A DNA stretch of 6,525 nt from positions 1 through 6,525 of the forward strand of contig JANYCO010000280.1 of NCBI GenBank assembly GCA_025360235.1. Direction: 5' to 3'. This document shows, piece by piece, positions 5,718 through 6,525 of this stretch; positions within the stretch are counted from its first letter, which is position 1, and every line of letters starts with the position of its first letter. A program made the translations under genes and the position numbers. A model generated the notes under the pieces. The model had not been told where the DNA came from. It saw only the letters and a list, made by a program, of their open reading frames with translations, and did not search any database. This stretch comes from Cytophagales bacterium. GTDB lineage: Bacteria; Bacteroidota; Bacteroidia; Cytophagales; Cytophagaceae.

Positions 5718-5781
5718 TGTCTTGCTTTTACTAAAGATAAAATAGGAAATTTTTTATTATATAAATAGTGCTAATTATTTT

Positions 5782-5808
5782 TTTGGTTGCGATTTTTCTT
5801 TATTTTCG
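5782..5808 (+). promoter_or_regulatory. Candidate gltA promoter of Bacteroidota type
   Basis: TTTG at 5782-5785 and TATTTTCG at 5801-5808 resemble the Bacteroidota -33 TTTG and -7 TAnnTTTG boxes, with one mismatch in the second. The 15-base gap is shorter than usual. A start site near 5815 would leave a leader of about 40 AT-rich bases before the gltA ATG, which has no Shine-Dalgarno sequence. Confidence 0.3.
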
Positions 5809-5853
5809 CTCAGTAGAATTTAATTTGAAACTTAATTTTTAATAAATCATCGT

Positions 5854-6525
5854 ATGTCAGATCAAGCAGAAATAATTATTGAGGGGAAAAGCTACAAGTT
5901 TCCTGTTATTGTAGGTTCGGAAGGTGAAAAGGCCATCGATATCTCTAAGCTAAGAGATGTAACTGGATATGTAACGCTTGATACTGGTTATAAAAATACC
6001 GGGGCGACTAAAAGCGCAATTACATTTTTGGATGGTGAAAAGGGAATTTTAAGTTACAGAGGATATCCTATAGAGCAATTGGCAGAAAAAGCTTCCTTTC
6101 TGGAAGTATCGTATTTGTTGATTTACGGATCATTGCCTACTAAAGATCAATTGGATTTATTCAGTGGTCGCATCAACAGACATACAAATCTTCACGAAGA
6201 TGTAAAAAAGATATTTGATGGTTTTCCTTCTACTGCTCACCCGATGGGTGTGTTGTCTTCCGCTGTAAGTTCGCTTACCGCTTACTATCCTGGCTCAATA
6301 AACCAGAATGCCAGCGAAGAAGAAATGGATCTTACCATTGCACGTTTGATGGCGAAACTTCCTACCATCGCTGCATGGTCCTACAGAAATTCCAAAGGGA
6401 TGCCACTGATGTATCCTAAGAATAAACTTAGCTACACGGAGAATTTCCTTTACATGATGTTTGCTATGCCAAACGAAGACTACGAAGTTGATCCGGTTGT
6501 TGCAGATACTCTAAATAAATTATTA
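5854..6525 (+). CDS. gltA: Citrate synthase (N-terminal 224 residues; continues beyond the window)
   Basis: ATG 5854 opens a frame with no stop to the window edge, encoding 224 residues of citrate synthase (EC 2.3.3.16 type), which condenses oxaloacetate and acetyl-CoA to citrate in the cytoplasm. Recognisable blocks are the small N-terminal beta region (1-40), ITFLDGEKGILSYRGYPIEQLA (56-77), SYLLIYGSLPT (86-96), STAHPMGVLSSAVSSL (126-141), LPTIAAWSYR (169-178) and YTENFLYMMFA (194-204). The family is usually ~430 residues, so about half is present. The catalytic His, His and Asp lie past the edge; the window ends just before the region where ILHADHEQN would be expected. The N-terminal domain suggests the longer bacterial (type II-like) enzyme. 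It is divergent from the receptor gene and works with the aconitase gene in this window: its product citrate is aconitase's substrate. Confidence 0.95.
   Translation, partial: MSDQAEIIIEGKSYKFPVIVGSEGEKAIDISKLRDVTGYVTLDTGYKNTGATKSAITFLDGEKGILSYRGYPIEQLAEKASFLEVSYLLIYGSLPTKDQLDLFSGRINRHTNLHEDVKKIFDGFPSTAHPMGVLSSAVSSLTAYYPGSINQNASEEEMDLTIARLMAKLPTIAAWSYRNSKGMPLMYPKNKLSYTENFLYMMFAMPNEDYEVDPVVADTLNKLL

Larger units (their letters stand above)
5588..5853. promoter_or_regulatory. Divergent control region between the receptor gene and gltA
   Basis: This is 266 bases of very AT-rich DNA between two divergent starts, so it must supply both promoters. It contains an AT-only inverted repeat (5635-5659), a 9-bp dyad with a TTGACA in each arm (5689-5717) and a candidate gltA promoter (5782-5808). 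No small ORF with a credible start and no RNA gene was seen. Confidence 0.75.

Noticed and set aside
5588..5853. Riboswitch or small RNA in the divergent region
   Set aside because: The region is almost pure AT with only short or A-T-only stems, and no recognisable aptamer core was seen.
1..6525. CRISPR array, tRNA or rRNA genes, prophage or defence system
   Set aside because: No regularly spaced repeats, tRNA-like cloverleaf sequences, rRNA segments or recognisable defence genes were found by eye on either strand.

Overview
The window looks like a chromosomal segment of a Bacteroidota bacterium, plausibly of the Cytophagales. The evidence is AT-rich DNA, starts without Shine-Dalgarno sequences (AT-rich leaders instead), a 755-residue aconitase, a citrate synthase with the usual Bacteroidota-like N-terminus, and a 7TMR-DISM receptor. 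This placement is an inference from sequence character, not from a search.

Layout. Positions 1-653 are an accretion of mobile-element debris. The 3' end of a plus-strand ORF, possibly an IS630-like transposase tail, meets tail to tail a truncated IS3-family element on the minus strand. That IS3 fragment keeps a complete orfA, a canonical A_AAA_AAG frameshift site and a left end, but only the first ~47 codons of orfB. A strong symmetric terminator (662-702) separates it from a complete aconitase gene (723-2990, minus). The 225-base gap upstream of aconitase holds an unusual purine/pyrimidine-asymmetric tandem repeat and an 11-bp hairpin. Next come two small divergent genes only 37 bp apart: an unrecognised 93-residue acidic protein (minus) and a 36-residue single-pass membrane protein (plus). 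A 631-residue receptor gene (3692-5587, minus, GTG start) follows. A 266-base AT-rich divergent control region, containing a 9-bp dyad, leads to a citrate synthase gene (5854 to the window edge, plus) that is cut off by the window.

Function. Citrate synthase and aconitase catalyse consecutive steps at the entry to the TCA cycle, and they flank the receptor gene. The most interesting object is the receptor. It has a signal peptide, a periplasmic DISMED2-like domain, a seven-helix 7TMR-DISM membrane domain and a long coiled coil. In place of the usual kinase, cyclase or LuxR output it ends in the zinc-ribbon plus helix-turn-helix N-terminal part of an IS1595-family transposase, with no DDE catalytic domain. 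This looks like a domesticated transposase DNA-binding module used as the output of a membrane sensor, that is, a candidate membrane-tethered transcription regulator. Its divergent placement next to gltA makes citrate synthase a natural first candidate target, but no sequence evidence proves this.
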